From Flabesymbios commensalis (lineage: Eukaryota > Annelida > Polychaeta > Terebellida > Flabelligeridae), in the NCBI GenBank assembly GCA_964017125.1, contig OZ024902.1, forward strand, positions 55,409,245 to 55,473,244: DNA of 64,000 nt. The letters run 5' to 3'. Position 1 is the stretch's first letter, and every line of letters starts with the position of its first letter. The notes beneath the pieces were generated by a model. The model did no database searches. It had not been told where the DNA came from and saw only the letters and a program-made list of their open reading frames with translations. Both the position numbers and the translations under genes were made by a program. Shown piece after piece: positions 23,601 to 29,432 of this stretch.

Positions 23601-25017
23601 CAAGACGCTAAACATATAAATTGTATTTAACAATTTAAATACAAATTATAGGAGTTTTATAGTCTCTTACTTGACCCAGTATAGGGGGTCTATATTCTTT
23701 GAAAAATCATAACCTAATTTGAATATTTTTACCACCATTTGTTGGACGATTTGGCCACTTGTTGTGTTTTTATCACACACAGGGCCAGATGTCTGGCGCG
23801 CGTTTACTCTATTATGTAATTACCTACACCAGATGGGAGTTGATTGCGTCACCTCACAGCGGAAATTGTAATAAATTGTGATGGAGACACTTGCCATCTG
23901 AACAGATGTTTACCGAAAAATAATTCAATATGTATGCAAAAATCACCATTCTAGTAACATGTGAGAGCACAGGTAACATAAATGGTGGGACGTCCAGTGT
24001 TTGTATCTTCCCCCGAAAGGTCCGCTACTCCCGACGTCGCGGACGTCGGGAGTAGCGGACCTTTCGGGGGAAGATGAGGGTTTGTTGGAAATACCTACAG
24101 CAACGTATCAATCCTTAACCTTCAGAGCACTGATGTCGACTACAGTAGACATTCTGTCTTTTTATAAGCATCTGTATAATAATATTGTTAAAAGTAAAAT
24201 ATGATACACTGATTTATGCTGGGACTTAAATTTAACAAATCAAATAAATTTTCGGTCACTTGAAGTTGTGTGTCGCGGTAGCGAGACACAACTTCAAGTG
24301 ATTGAAAAATTAAATTGAATATATCAGTACTCTAGGGGTTAAAGGGGTCAAAGCTATACTTTCATCAACTTGTTCGAAGTTGTGTCGCGCTACCGCAACT
24401 TCAAGTTTTTGAAAATTACTCGCAAAGACCTGTGCACAATTTGAATCAGTACACAAGCCAATCTAGCATACATGTATGTTACACTTATTTCTCCTTCAAA
24501 TTTGCTTGATTAAAGTAGGTGAGTTTTCATGATTTGCTGAGTAAACATTGTGGGCCCACCCGCATGCACATCATGGTCAAAATGTACACCGCAATGTAAA
24601 TACTATGTTTCAGTGAAGCAAAATCCAGCAGCTTTAAAGGAAAAAATAGGCTGAAAACCGGCTACCCGGCAAACACAAAACATTTGTCTTCGACGTTGGT
24701 CCAGCATTGTACAAATGTTATTTTCAAATGTTTTGTGCTTGCTGGGTATAGACGTGATTATCACTTTAATGCATGGTTGATGTGAGGAAATGCCTAGATT
24801 AATGGATGACACTGACTGAGTCACCATAATTACTACCCATAGGGAGATGATAAACATATAATCCCAGCAAGAGATAAGAAGGAGATTGTGTTCTCACGTT
24901 ATCTATGGCGTGACAGTCCGTGGCGCCGCATGGCGAGTGAACGATGAACCAGCATAGCAGCAGCAAGTGTGTTGTCACCGCTAGGTGTCGCCTGCTCTCG
25001 GGGCGGGCATCAGACAT
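5445..25017 (-). CDS. TRABD2: TIKI-family membrane metalloprotease (TRABD2-like), 8 coding exons
   Basis: Exons 25017-24898, 18399-17839, 16830-16678, 13948-13774, 13052-12959, 12517-12380, 6808-6695 and 5619-5445 join in phase (1530 nt, 509 residues, no internal stop). Residues 1-31 look like a signal peptide ('[16 protein letters not shown]'). The TIKI domain runs from 'LNSFLWTV' (44) to about 'GLDIQH' (360), with GX2H motifs GTIH (61-64) and GAGH (335-338), the '[10 protein letters not shown]' glutamate (E91), '[10 protein letters not shown]', 'VFALNQT', 'HYNCGDL' and 'FGAGHFLGN'. The C-terminal part has a basic '[10 protein letters not shown]' stretch, the family's 'FNDLWVKL' motif and a final hydrophobic anchor (about 487-503). 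Length matches vertebrate TIKI1/2 (about 505-517). TIKI proteins are known to clip the Wnt N-terminus at the surface of Wnt-producing cells and inactivate it. All key motifs are present, so the gene looks functional. TIKI1 and TIKI2 cannot be told apart here. Confidence 0.95.
6406..6646. repeat. TTAA-flanked palindromic element, family B relative
   Basis: Ends 'ttaacccttagagc' and 'gttctaagggttttaa'. The inside carries the hairpin 'cacttgaagttgtgga' / 'acacaacttcaagaga'. It sits in TIKI intron 7. A sister copy lies at 24115-24342. Confidence 0.7.
6695..6808 (-). CDS. TRABD2: TIKI exon 7
   Basis: Acceptor 'tctttgttgcag', donor 'CACCAG|GTGGGG'. It codes '[14 protein letters not shown]' and the conserved '[12 protein letters not shown]' near the C-terminus. 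Intron 6 (6809-12379) is 5.6 kb and packed with repeats. Confidence 0.92.
6865..7312 (+). repeat. Degenerate tandem repeat
   Basis: About six loose copies of a 70-85 bp unit with the words 'tgatttggagtgac' and 'tatttgcttgttgac'. AT-rich, no coding sense, in TIKI intron 6. Confidence 0.75.
7464..7573. repeat. Family A palindrome, arm variant
   Basis: Ends 'cccagcagacacaatac' and 'tattgtgtctgttgggg'. Arms read 'caatgttggtttaacgct' against 'agcgttgaaccaacattg'; core 'ccaacgtcgtagacgg'. Confidence 0.85.
7654..7808. repeat. Family A-like compound array
   Basis: Alternating 'ggcccaacat' or complement and 'taataatgcgagat' words, repeated about four times between 'cagctaatctcgcat' and 'atgctagattagctg'. 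It looks like a family A core that has been multiplied inside its own arms. Confidence 0.7.
8157..8338. repeat. Family C element
   Basis: Left part 'aaaccatggagaccaaagg' and 'tcatcataaatgtg', then the hairpin 'agacgtcattctgacgtct' and right end 'ccccgcactaaaagggg'. Family C as used here: about 240 bp, ends CCCTTaaagcgctga, TTAA target, inner GACGTCAGAATCTGACGTC hairpin. Confidence 0.75.
8546..8620. repeat. Possible decayed family A core
   Basis: Only 'gttgtttcaacgtcgtgtc' and 'gacgttgagacaacg' remain as an imperfect inverted repeat; the ends are not recognisable. Confidence 0.35.
9000..9072. repeat. Family E hairpin
   Basis: Arms 'ggtgtatctgccactttg' / 'caaagtggcagatacacc' with outer 'ccctttggat' / 'atccaaggg'. 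Family E: 70-85 bp hairpins with 'tctgccactt' next to the loop. In TIKI intron 6. Confidence 0.8.
9270..9334. repeat. Family F hairpin, rearranged
   Basis: Contains 'cgtgcaaagccaaaa', 'tctgcttacttta' / 'aagtaagcaga' and 'ctgccttttggct'. Part of the left arm is missing compared with the copies at 21412 and 25157. Confidence 0.6.
9667..9764. repeat. Family A palindrome
   Basis: Ends 'cccagcaacacaaaatatt' and 'aatattttgtgtttgctg'; inner 'gatattggct' / 'accaatattgg'. The core is eroded ('gatccgacactgg'). Confidence 0.75.
9882..10218 (-). mobile_element. Full-length tRNA-derived SINE with 14-bp target duplications
   Basis: SINE body 9896-10204 on the minus strand, flanked by exact 'ttgttgtagaaata' copies at 9882-9895 and 10205-10218. 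The tail is ATTCATTTCAT; the head is 'gggggccctagggtagtgg'. In TIKI intron 6, same orientation as the gene. The open frame across it is a by-product of the SINE sequence. Confidence 0.92.
10372..10535. repeat. Family A palindrome, enlarged
   Basis: Left end 'cccatcaaacaaaaaacatt', right end 'ttttgctggg', core 'ttgggccagcgttgcagacgg'-like (split at the centre). Interrupted by a run of ten or more G near 10432. Confidence 0.65.
11470..11717. repeat. TTAA-bounded element, family B relative, old
   Basis: Begins near 'taactctttaatccctcacg' and ends 'cttaaaagggttaa'. Central hairpin 'cactacaagtcg' / 'cggcttgtagtgg'. First of three elements abutting at TTAA sites in TIKI intron 6. Confidence 0.6.
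11718..11954. repeat. TTAA-bounded element, family B relative, old
   Basis: Starts 'ccttgcgctgataggcccg' right after TTAA and ends 'agcagcaacaggg' before the next TTAA. Hairpin 'cacttggagctggaaattgc' / complement inside. Confidence 0.6.
11955..12337. repeat. Family D long hairpin element with TTAA duplications
   Basis: Almost the whole 375 bp folds back on itself. Ends 'agggacttgcccaggtc' and 'gacctggggatgtcc', with TTAA at 11955-11958 and 12334-12337. The arms share 'gaatttcgtctctatat' and 'ttttgcag(t/c)tcta' words. Its right end lies 43 bp from the exon 6 donor. Confidence 0.85.
12380..12517 (-). CDS. TRABD2: TIKI exon 6
   Basis: Acceptor 'ttcactcacacag', donor 'CACAG|GTACAT'. It codes '[19 protein letters not shown]' and a proline/tyrosine-rich part of the poorly conserved C-terminal linker. 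The longest simple ORF here is in the wrong frame; the phase from exon 5 fixes the right one. Intron 5 (12518-12958) holds nothing recognised. Confidence 0.88.
12959..13052 (-). CDS. TRABD2: TIKI exon 5
   Basis: Acceptor 'ctgtttgctttgcag', donor 'TTAGG|GTAAAT'. It completes the second GX2H motif by supplying '[19 protein letters not shown]', which matches the end of the TIKI catalytic domain. An NAT glycosylation site lies here. Intron 4 (13053-13773) holds two family A pieces. Confidence 0.93.
13441..13550. repeat. Family A palindrome, worn
   Basis: Ends 'ctcgacaaacatgagacg' and 'cctcttgtcagctgag'; inner 'tgggccagcatccacgatgg'. In TIKI intron 4. Confidence 0.6.
13573..13620. repeat. Family A core fragment
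   Basis: 'caatgtcttcgacgttggcc' followed by 'caacataaacaacattg'; ends missing. Lies 150 bp from exon 4. Confidence 0.5.
13774..13948 (-). CDS. TRABD2: TIKI exon 4
   Basis: Acceptor 'tgtttacttgcag', donor 'GGTGCAG|GTCGGT'. It codes '[11 protein letters not shown]', the '[18 protein letters not shown]' helix and 'YFFAFGAG' up to the split glycine of the second GX2H motif. Intron 3 (13949-16677) is 2.7 kb. Confidence 0.95.
14181..15240. other. Intron 3 stretch, nothing recognised
   Basis: AT-rich sequence with no convincing ORF or repeat. The segment just before it (about 14090-14180) contains 'gcgtcaagtggatgaaaatt', a faint family B trace. Confidence 0.5.
15812..15893. repeat. Family A palindrome with a shortened left arm
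   Basis: Ends 'cccagtcaacacaa' and 'ttgtgttgactggg' show the same change (CAAACA to TCAACA) in both termini. The right arm is full, the left lacks the 'tgtataacattt' block. Confidence 0.8.
16090..16186. repeat. Family A palindrome
   Basis: Ends 'ccagtaaacacaaaacatg' and 'tgtacaacgtactggg'; centre 'cgtcggcccggccgac' is a perfect short palindrome. In TIKI intron 3. Confidence 0.75.
16360..16428. repeat. Inverted repeat, 20-bp arms
   Basis: 'ctaattaaacaaggtaactt' and its exact complement flank a 29-bp spacer. Single copy in the window. Confidence 0.7.
16539..16660. mobile_element. MITE-like hairpin beside the exon 3 donor
   Basis: 122 bp, ends 'actctaaacaatataggtt' and complement, inner arms 'tactattaccatgcaaccc' and complement. 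It starts 17 bp downstream of the TIKI exon 3 splice donor. A clear target duplication was not seen. Confidence 0.8.
16678..16830 (-). CDS. TRABD2: TIKI exon 3
   Basis: '[20 protein letters not shown]' through '[19 protein letters not shown]', close to the vertebrate TIKI text. The acceptor 'atggtcaccag' has a poor pyrimidine tract, but phase 0 and homology support it. Donor 'CACAG|GTACAG'. Intron 2 is 17838-16831. Confidence 0.93.
17240..17295. repeat. Family A mini-palindrome
   Basis: Ends 'cccagcaaacacgaggcgt' and 'acgcctcgtgtctgctggg'; the core is lost. In TIKI intron 2. Confidence 0.75.
17341..17668 (+). repeat. Two direct repeats of about 150 bp
   Basis: 17345-17498 and 17523-17668 share 'tcaaaggt', 'aaggca(ca)tctacacccc', 'atgaaaaca' and 'tttccgagatatcgtccgg'. 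About 80% alike, in TIKI intron 2. Confidence 0.75.
17708..17795. repeat. Family A palindrome, 44 bp from exon 2
   Basis: 'ggcccaatgttggg' / 'cccaacattgggc' arms around 'gcatcgtctacaacgctgg'. The right end 'cttctggg' survives. It lies in intron 2 close to the exon 2 donor. Confidence 0.65.
17839..18399 (-). CDS. TRABD2: TIKI exon 2 (catalytic core)
   Basis: Largest exon, 187 codons. Acceptor 'tgtttatttttgcag', donor 'ACACAG|GTTAGA'. It begins '[17 protein letters not shown]' and has '[12 protein letters not shown]', '[13 protein letters not shown]', '[12 protein letters not shown]', '[15 protein letters not shown]' and '[13 protein letters not shown]', nearly collinear with vertebrate TIKI. 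Intron 1 (18400-24897) is 6.5 kb. Confidence 0.97.
19144..19365. repeat. Family C element
   Basis: Ends 'cccttt(c)aacgctaaaaa' and 'gtctaaagggtt'. Inner hairpin 'gacgtcagaatctgacgtc' partly rearranged. TIKI intron 1. Confidence 0.75.
19838..20083 (+). repeat. Family B element, intact TTAA duplications
   Basis: TTAA at 19838-19841 and 20080-20083. Terminal repeats 'ccctttaaccgcc' / 'ggcggttaaaggg'. Inner hairpin 'cctgaagttgtgtctcgctg' / 'gatccacaacttcaag'. About 238 bp, non-coding. The CCCT end and TTAA target recall piggyBac-like elements; Kolobok also uses TTAA. Family B as used below. Confidence 0.85.
21043..21260 (+). repeat. Family B relative (subtype B')
   Basis: 'cacttgaagttgggtctcgc' / 'cgacctacaacttcaag' hairpin followed by 'gtttaatgtgagaccaa'. 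A sister copy lies at 26054-26288. Confidence 0.65.
21304..21387. repeat. Family E hairpin, long perfect arms
   Basis: Both arms carry 'ctcggagctaaaggatcc' or its complement, which differs from the other E copies at the same place. Loop side keeps 'tggcagatag'. TIKI intron 1. Confidence 0.85.
21412..21497. repeat. Family F hairpin
   Basis: Arms 'ccaaaaggcagtatctgctt' / complement, ends 'tatactgctctgcaaa' / 'tttgcacggcagtata'. Only 25 bp from the family E hairpin. TIKI intron 1. Confidence 0.85.
22245..22456 (+). repeat. (GAGT)n microsatellite, about 53 units
   Basis: 212 bp of uninterrupted GTGA/GAGT in TIKI intron 1. Its perfection suggests recent growth or active slippage. Confidence 0.97.
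22855..22910. repeat. Family A core, worn
   Basis: 'cgttggtttactgtgg' / 'tggaccaacgttgtaac' around 'ggcattgtagactg'. Ends lost. Confidence 0.45.
23053..23104. repeat. Family A left half only
   Basis: 'cctagcaaacacgatatg' followed by 'gctgggccagcgtcacaga', then a G run instead of the right half. Confidence 0.5.
23309..23392. repeat. Family E hairpin
   Basis: 'atatcgtcattttgatatta' side pairs with 'taataccaaggcgacgatat'; 'aaagtggcagatacgac' next to the loop. TIKI intron 1. Confidence 0.75.
24005..24075. repeat. Family G hairpin: perfect 34-bp arms, 3-bp loop
   Basis: Arms begin 'atcttcccccgaaaggtccg' and end at 'cccgacgtc', loop GCG, then the exact complement. GC-rich in AT-rich surroundings. 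TIKI intron 1, so present in the pre-mRNA. Confidence 0.9.
24115..24342. repeat. Family B relative, sister of 6406
   Basis: Ends 'ttaaccttcagagcactgat' and 'ctctaggggttaa'; hairpin 'cacttgaagttgtgtgtcgc' / complement. TIKI intron 1. Confidence 0.7.
24343..24425. repeat. Family B hairpin piece
   Basis: 'gttcgaagttgtgtcgcgct' / 'accgcaacttcaag', directly after the previous element. Confidence 0.55.
24665..24746. repeat. Family A palindrome with a shortened left arm
   Basis: Ends 'cccggcaaacacaaaacat' and 'tgttttgtgcttgctggg'; left arm jumps to 'tcttcgacgttggtccagc'. Same shape as the copy at 15812. Confidence 0.8.
24898..25017 (-). CDS. TRABD2: TIKI exon 1 (signal peptide)
   Basis: 40 codons, [17 protein letters not shown] onward, donor 'GATAAC|GTGAGA'. 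The ATG at 25017 is the first in frame after the TGA at 25077, which decides the start. Basic residues then a leucine-rich core and 'SPCGA' fit a cleavable signal peptide. Confidence 0.88.
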
Positions 25018-25078
25018 CGCGGGGGTCGTCGCGGGGGGTAGGCTTCCTGGGCGGGGGTCCGTGACCACCACGGCTCAT
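25010..25078 (-). promoter_or_regulatory. Upstream ORF overlapping the TIKI start
   Basis: ATG at 25078 opens 22 codons (MSRGGHGPPPRKPTPRDDP...) and stops at TGA 25012-25010, eight bases into the main reading frame. Arrangement known to favour termination-reinitiation or repression; here inferred. Confidence 0.6.
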
Positions 25079-25080
25079 GA
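25018..25080 (-). other. TIKI 5' UTR exon segment after a leader intron
   Basis: 'gattgtgtgttgcag' at 25081 upward is a good splice acceptor, so a non-coding first exon is expected further up. A candidate donor is at 26484. Confidence 0.6.
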
Positions 25081-25156
25081 CTGCAACACACAATCAGTCA
25101 ACGATTGACAAGGTAATTTAAAACATTACAACGTGAACAGTTTACAAATCATTCAG

Positions 25157-25229
25157 CTCTGCAAAGCCCAAAGGCAGTAACTGCTTACTTCAGGAGAGTA
25201 AGCAGTTACTGCCTTTTGGCTTTGCACGA
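25157..25229. repeat. Family F hairpin
   Basis: Both arms read 'gcagtaactgcttac' or complement, where the copy at 21412 has 'gcagtatctgcttac'. Ends 'ctctgcaaagcc' / 'ggctttgcacg'. In the presumed leader intron. Confidence 0.85.
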
Positions 25230-25739
25230 CATCAAACTTGAACATGTCAGCTATCAGCAGGAAACATACAATTTAATGACTTTTCAAATTAGCATGAAAA
25301 CAATCACTTATTTTCACTTATTTCCGACAAATTTTTGTTTACTGAATTTTCAACCATTCAACAAACAGATCGTTGCATTAATTGATTATACTAGTTCTAC
25401 ATTGCTAAGCCGTCATTGATCAAAAAAAGTTCAATATCAAAATATAAAATAGACATTCAGAACTGTCAACAAAATAACTGTGATATAGACAATATAGGCA
25501 ATGTCACCACTCACCACTGTCATGCATATTAATAAAACTTGTTGCAAGAGCAACTTATGTAGACAAACTCTTTTACTTTGCTTTTGAGTAAAGAAAGTAT
25601 TTATACGAGGAAACAGAAATAGACTTAAATAATAGGCTAACACTTTCAACGATGTTTTTCTGAACACATTTGTGTAAAATTTCTTTCGCATTTCGCATTT
25701 AATTCTCGGAGTTTTACGTGGTTTTGCACATAATACATG

Positions 25740-25835
25740 CTAAGGCTACACTGGGCCGGGAAAACCTCCTGAGGATGATGAGATGGATCAGATGACACTC
25801 CTCTCCAGACACATGATTCGAACCCTGTTTTATTC
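25740..25835 (-). mobile_element. SINE fragment, worn
   Basis: 'ctgggccgggaaaacctcct' and 'agacacatgattcgaaccct' match the 3' half of the SINE family; the head is gone. Confidence 0.8.
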
Positions 25836-25950
25836 TTTCTTCGAAACTCTGTCGTGACAGACTGTAGTGCTAGCCAATAAACCAGGACAAAATGTTTAAA
25901 CAAACAAAAAATGGCAACGGTTCAGCGTCGTGTTTGATGGACGTTTCCAT

Positions 25951-26013
25951 CCCAGCAAACACGACACGTTGACCCGGTGTTGGGCTAATGTTGGTCCAGC
26001 GTCGTACACGATG
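25951..26013. repeat. Family A left half
   Basis: 'cccagcaaacacgacacgt' to 'ggtccagcgtcgtacacgat', then the right arm is missing. Confidence 0.65.
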
Positions 26014-26053
26014 GGCAAACAGGTTGTCATGTGACGGCCTTGGTGCGTGTGAA

Positions 26054-26288
26054 CCCATAAGCGCTAAATTAAATATTTTAAATTTCCACCCACTTGAAGT
26101 TAGTCTATGTCTCGCTGCCGCGACCCGCAACTTCAAGTTGGTGAAAACTACTCATATAAATTTTGTTTAATTTGAGACCAAGCTTAAATGCTCATTTCTT
26201 TCCCGGTGACAGTGATTTCATCGGCCAATAAAATGAAATAAAACGCTTATCAGTGATTATAGTCGTACTTGACGGTGTACGTGTTAAT
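26054..26288 (+). repeat. Family B relative (subtype B')
   Basis: 'cccacttgaagttagtctat' / 'cgcaacttcaagttgg' hairpin, then 'tttgagaccaagc' and right end 'gtgtacgtgttaa'. Confidence 0.65.
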
Positions 26289-26390
26289 GAGGGTTACAAA
26301 CACGATATATAGGCCTACTCAGCCAAAGTTGGTTTAATACATGGTGATTGTTGGGATACGCCTACCTGTAAATAATATGAAATGGCACTG

Positions 26391-26441
26391 CCCAGCAAAC
26401 ACAAAACATTTGTATAATACAAATGTTTTGTGTTTACTGGG
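26391..26441. repeat. Family A mini-palindrome
   Basis: 'cccagcaaacacaaaacatt' meets its complement after 'tgtataata'; only the arms are left. 43 bp from the candidate leader donor. Confidence 0.85.
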
Positions 26442-26483
26442 TGTATGGCAGCATTACTGGAATTAGAGCTAACATACGCCTAC

Positions 26484-26900
26484 CTGAAAAGGAAACTGTT
26501 GCAGCTCATGCAGCAGATCTCCTGATTGTTCGGGATTCCTCTCTGCTCTGGTAACTGCGGCGTCACTCACGTGGTGCGCTGTGATCGCCACCTTCACTTT
26601 CCCGGTATCCTTTGTGATCCTTCGAGTCCTGTGGTCAGTCCTCTATATAGTGGACAGCCTCCCTATGATCCCGGTCAGATGGAGTAGTATCCTTGTGTGT
26701 GGCTGGGTGGGGCTCAGGCCGGGGACTCCACCCGTCTGTGGACCTGGCGTCTGGGGGCGCCACCCTATCACTCCCCCTCTGATGTCAAACACCTGCCAGA
26801 TGATGCTCTGCAGCGCCACCTCTTGTCCTGTCGAGGCAAAAACAACAACACAATTTGATTTGGCCGCCACGTCACATCAGCCCGAGTCAATGGATACAGG
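26484..26900 (-). promoter_or_regulatory. GC-rich block: candidate TIKI first exon/promoter
   Basis: Unusually GC-rich for the window. The minus strand ends in 'ccttttcag|gtaggc', a good donor that could splice to 25080 over a 1.4-kb intron. Both strands are partly open, but no protein is recognised. Exon role is inference. Confidence 0.3.
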
Positions 26901-26941
26901 GCTGTAATTGGCTACGTCTGTCATGATATATGCGATGCTAA

Positions 26942-27047
26942 CCCAGAAAATACGAGACATCCACACATTGTTGGACCAATGTTGGGCCAGCGTCGTAGAC
27001 GGTGGACCAGCATTGGTCCAACATTGTGTTGTGTTGTGTTTGCTGGG
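26942..27047. repeat. Family A palindrome
   Basis: Left end worn ('cccagaaaatacgagaca'), right 'gtgttgtgtttgctggg'. Arms 'attgttggaccaatgttggg' and complement, core 'ccagcgtcgtagacgg'. Confidence 0.8.
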
Positions 27048-27100
27048 AAGGGAGCTCCCACATTTAAATTAACCCATTCACAACATAGATATGTAAACTA

Positions 27101-27159
27101 AATGTTGGTTTGATATCGGGCTAACGTCGCAGACGGTGGCTCAATATCAAACCAACATG
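27101..27159. repeat. Family A core palindrome
   Basis: 'aatgttggtttgatatcggg' / 'ctcaatatcaaaccaacat' around 'taacgtcgcagacgg'. Confidence 0.7.
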
Positions 27160-27302
27160 TGCAGTCAACGGCTCTTATTAGCGGTTATTTGCAGCGCCTA
27201 CAAATCTCAACATCCCACCAATTTGAGATTATATAATAATAATGCTGTGGACTAGCTAGAAATTATATTTATTTTAGTGACTATCATCCAAAATAAAAAA
27301 GA

Positions 27303-27380
27303 ACGGGTGACTGCCCTGGTGCATTGGTAAGCGCCACCGCCCGTCACGCCAAAGTTCGAGGTTCTTTTCACGCTTTCGGC
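27303..27380 (+). mobile_element. SINE head fragment
   Basis: 'gccctggtgcattggtaagc' and 'gtcacgccaaagttcgaggt' match the tRNA-like head of the SINE family, diverged; the rest is missing. Confidence 0.6.
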
Positions 27381-27473
27381 ATTCATCATGTTCATGTTTC
27401 GAAGCAACTGTTTTTATCATATTACTGTCCACATGCGATTCTACAGGTCAAGTTTAACTTGTATGTGCACATT

Positions 27474-27680
27474 AATTCATTAATTCATTAATTCATTAAT
27501 TCATTCATTCATTCATTCATTCATTCATTCATTCATTCATTCATTCATTCATTTATACAGACATTCATCTATTGATTCATTCACCCGTGTCGTCCGTTCG
27601 TTCGTTTGTTTGTTTGTTCGTTTGTTCGTTCGTTCGTTCGTTCGATCGGTCGGTCGCTCGTTCGTTCGCTCTTTCATTCA
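27474..27680 (+). repeat. Compound tetranucleotide array (ATTC then GTTC/GTTT)
   Basis: Pure ATTC repeats to about 27551, a 40-bp gap, then TTCG/TTTG/GGTC variants. Apparent peptides rich in NER repeats are artefacts. Confidence 0.95.
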
Positions 27681-27789
27681 ATGTGCCCTCGTAATTGAAC
27701 GAGTTCAATGAATAATATATATATCTTTGATAATAGAGTCTGAATTCATTCATGATTCGTGCCTTCATAGAATGTTTCTAACAAGTAAA

Positions 27790-27876
27790 TACCATACGTT
27801 GACCTATGTTCAATGATTTTTTGCCCGATGCCTGCGACGTTAGCCTAACATAAGACCAACGTTTGTTTTTTGCTGG
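27790..27876. repeat. Family A palindrome, worn
   Basis: 'accatacgttgacctatgtt' and 'aagaccaacgtttg...tgctgg' with a core 'gatgcctgcgacgttagcc'. Confidence 0.55.
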
Positions 27877-28263
27877 TATTCTGTGAATTCGTTTGAGAGC
27901 GTCAGTCATCATGAGTACTTGATAGAGTATGAGTACGGCAGTGCTGGTGATGGGGAGGATTCTCTGGACCTCTGTCTGCACCGTGTGCGCCTTCCTATAC
28001 TACAGTAAATAATACATAGCTTTTGGTGTAGTTAGTAGCCACCACACCACGGCCCTCAGCCTTCCATCTGAGAAAATTGCTGGTTTTCCTGCAGTTTACA
28101 CCGTCTGACCTGTCAGATTAGTGATGGCTGCTAGTAGTGGCAGCTAGCTATAGGGAGTCTATCAATGTCTGGCCTCAGCTTTAGTGCATTCCAGATAGTG
28201 GGGGCAAATAATTTCTGCATTAGACAATTCACTAAAACTCGCGGCTTTCTTGGATTTTCTAGT

Positions 28264-28603
28264 CGATCGGACCAAATGAAATGAAATGATTCGGGCTTTA
28301 GGCCACCTTTGTGCACATATAGGCTAAACTGGGCCAGGAGAACCTCCTGAGGATGGTGAGATGACTGAGATGACACTGTCCTCCAGACACAGGATTCGAA
28401 ATTCGAGCCTTGGCGGTCTGAGGCCGAGCACGCTACCTCTCGGTCACGGAGGCTCCCCACAATACTGACTTTCACACATGGATGGGGAAGAAACACTTTT
28501 GTTTCTTTGAAATCGCCGAGACCGGGAACCGAACCCCGAACTCTGGCGTGAAAGGCAGCGGTGCTAACCACTACCCTAGGGCCCCCGCCCCGATCGGACC
28601 AAA
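28264..28603 (-). mobile_element. Full-length SINE with 13-bp target duplications
   Basis: Body 28277-28590, minus strand, between exact 'cgatcggaccaaa' copies (28264-28276, 28591-28603). It differs only slightly from the copy at 9896, so both look fairly young. Confidence 0.93.
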
Positions 28604-29176
28604 GGCTGACCAACATACTGTATCTAAAATAGCACTGTCAAGCAGTTTTCCAGTTTTGATTGTAAACATATGAAAAGTTGTCTAATTTATATCCTCTACA
28701 AGTTGAGGAATTTGTATATTGTAAGAAATGAAATGTGATGAATAATTTAATCAATATTAGCCGTGTACGCAATTTTCCTTCAAGAAAAAATCAGACATAA
28801 ATATGTGGAACTGTGATTTCACTGCTCATGTTCAACAGTGTACGTAGTCATCAGTTGACATAAATCTACATTTTACTTTCAAAATATCACATTTAAATAA
28901 AAATAAGAAAATCTACACTATATACTACTCATTCACCAGAAAAGAATGTACGAATATGTCACTGTAAACTGTTGCTATTTTCGTACAATGTCACTCAATA
29001 GCAGTCGAAATGTTAGAAGAAAACAATCCATTATTGAAAATATACATTTTAATCAGAAAGTTGTTGTTGAATAGTGATACTGCTGTGAAATGTTCTGCTT
29101 CTTGTGACTCTTAAAAATTTAGAAGCAAGATTCTTCGAGTAAGAAAGTAGACAGAGCTATGAAGTTGACGTAACTC
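28604..29176. other. Nothing recognised
   Basis: AT-rich, no ORF of note, no repeat family member. Confidence 0.5.
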
Positions 29177-29297
29177 CCCAGCTGGCACGAGGTGTCGTCT
29201 CAAAGCTGACTCAATTATGGTCGGGCCCCGTTTTATTCCCGTACATTGGGGCCCAACATTGAAACAGCATTGGGTGAAAGCCTTGTGTTTGCTGGGG
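29177..29297. repeat. Family A palindrome, diverged
   Basis: Ends 'ccccagctggcacgagg' and 'ccttgtgtttgctgggg'; inside 'tggggcccaacattgaaac'. Confidence 0.65.
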
Positions 29298-29370
29298 TAT
29301 CTAGATGTGTATCTGACTTGTGGATGTCAGCGTGTATTATCACGTCTAAATAGTGCCTTACCAGCGCTAA

Positions 29371-29432
29371 CCCAACAAACACCAGGCACTCACCCATTGT
29401 TGTGTTAATGTTGGGCCAGCAACAACAATGGA
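29371..29432. repeat. Family A partial
   Basis: 'cccaacaaacaccaggc' and 'cccattgttgtgttaatg' then 'ttgggccagcaacaacaatgg'. Confidence 0.5.

Noticed and set aside
27880-28000. Short open block with a good acceptor on the minus strand
   Set aside because: About 35 codons, no family resemblance, alternative plus-strand frame also open.
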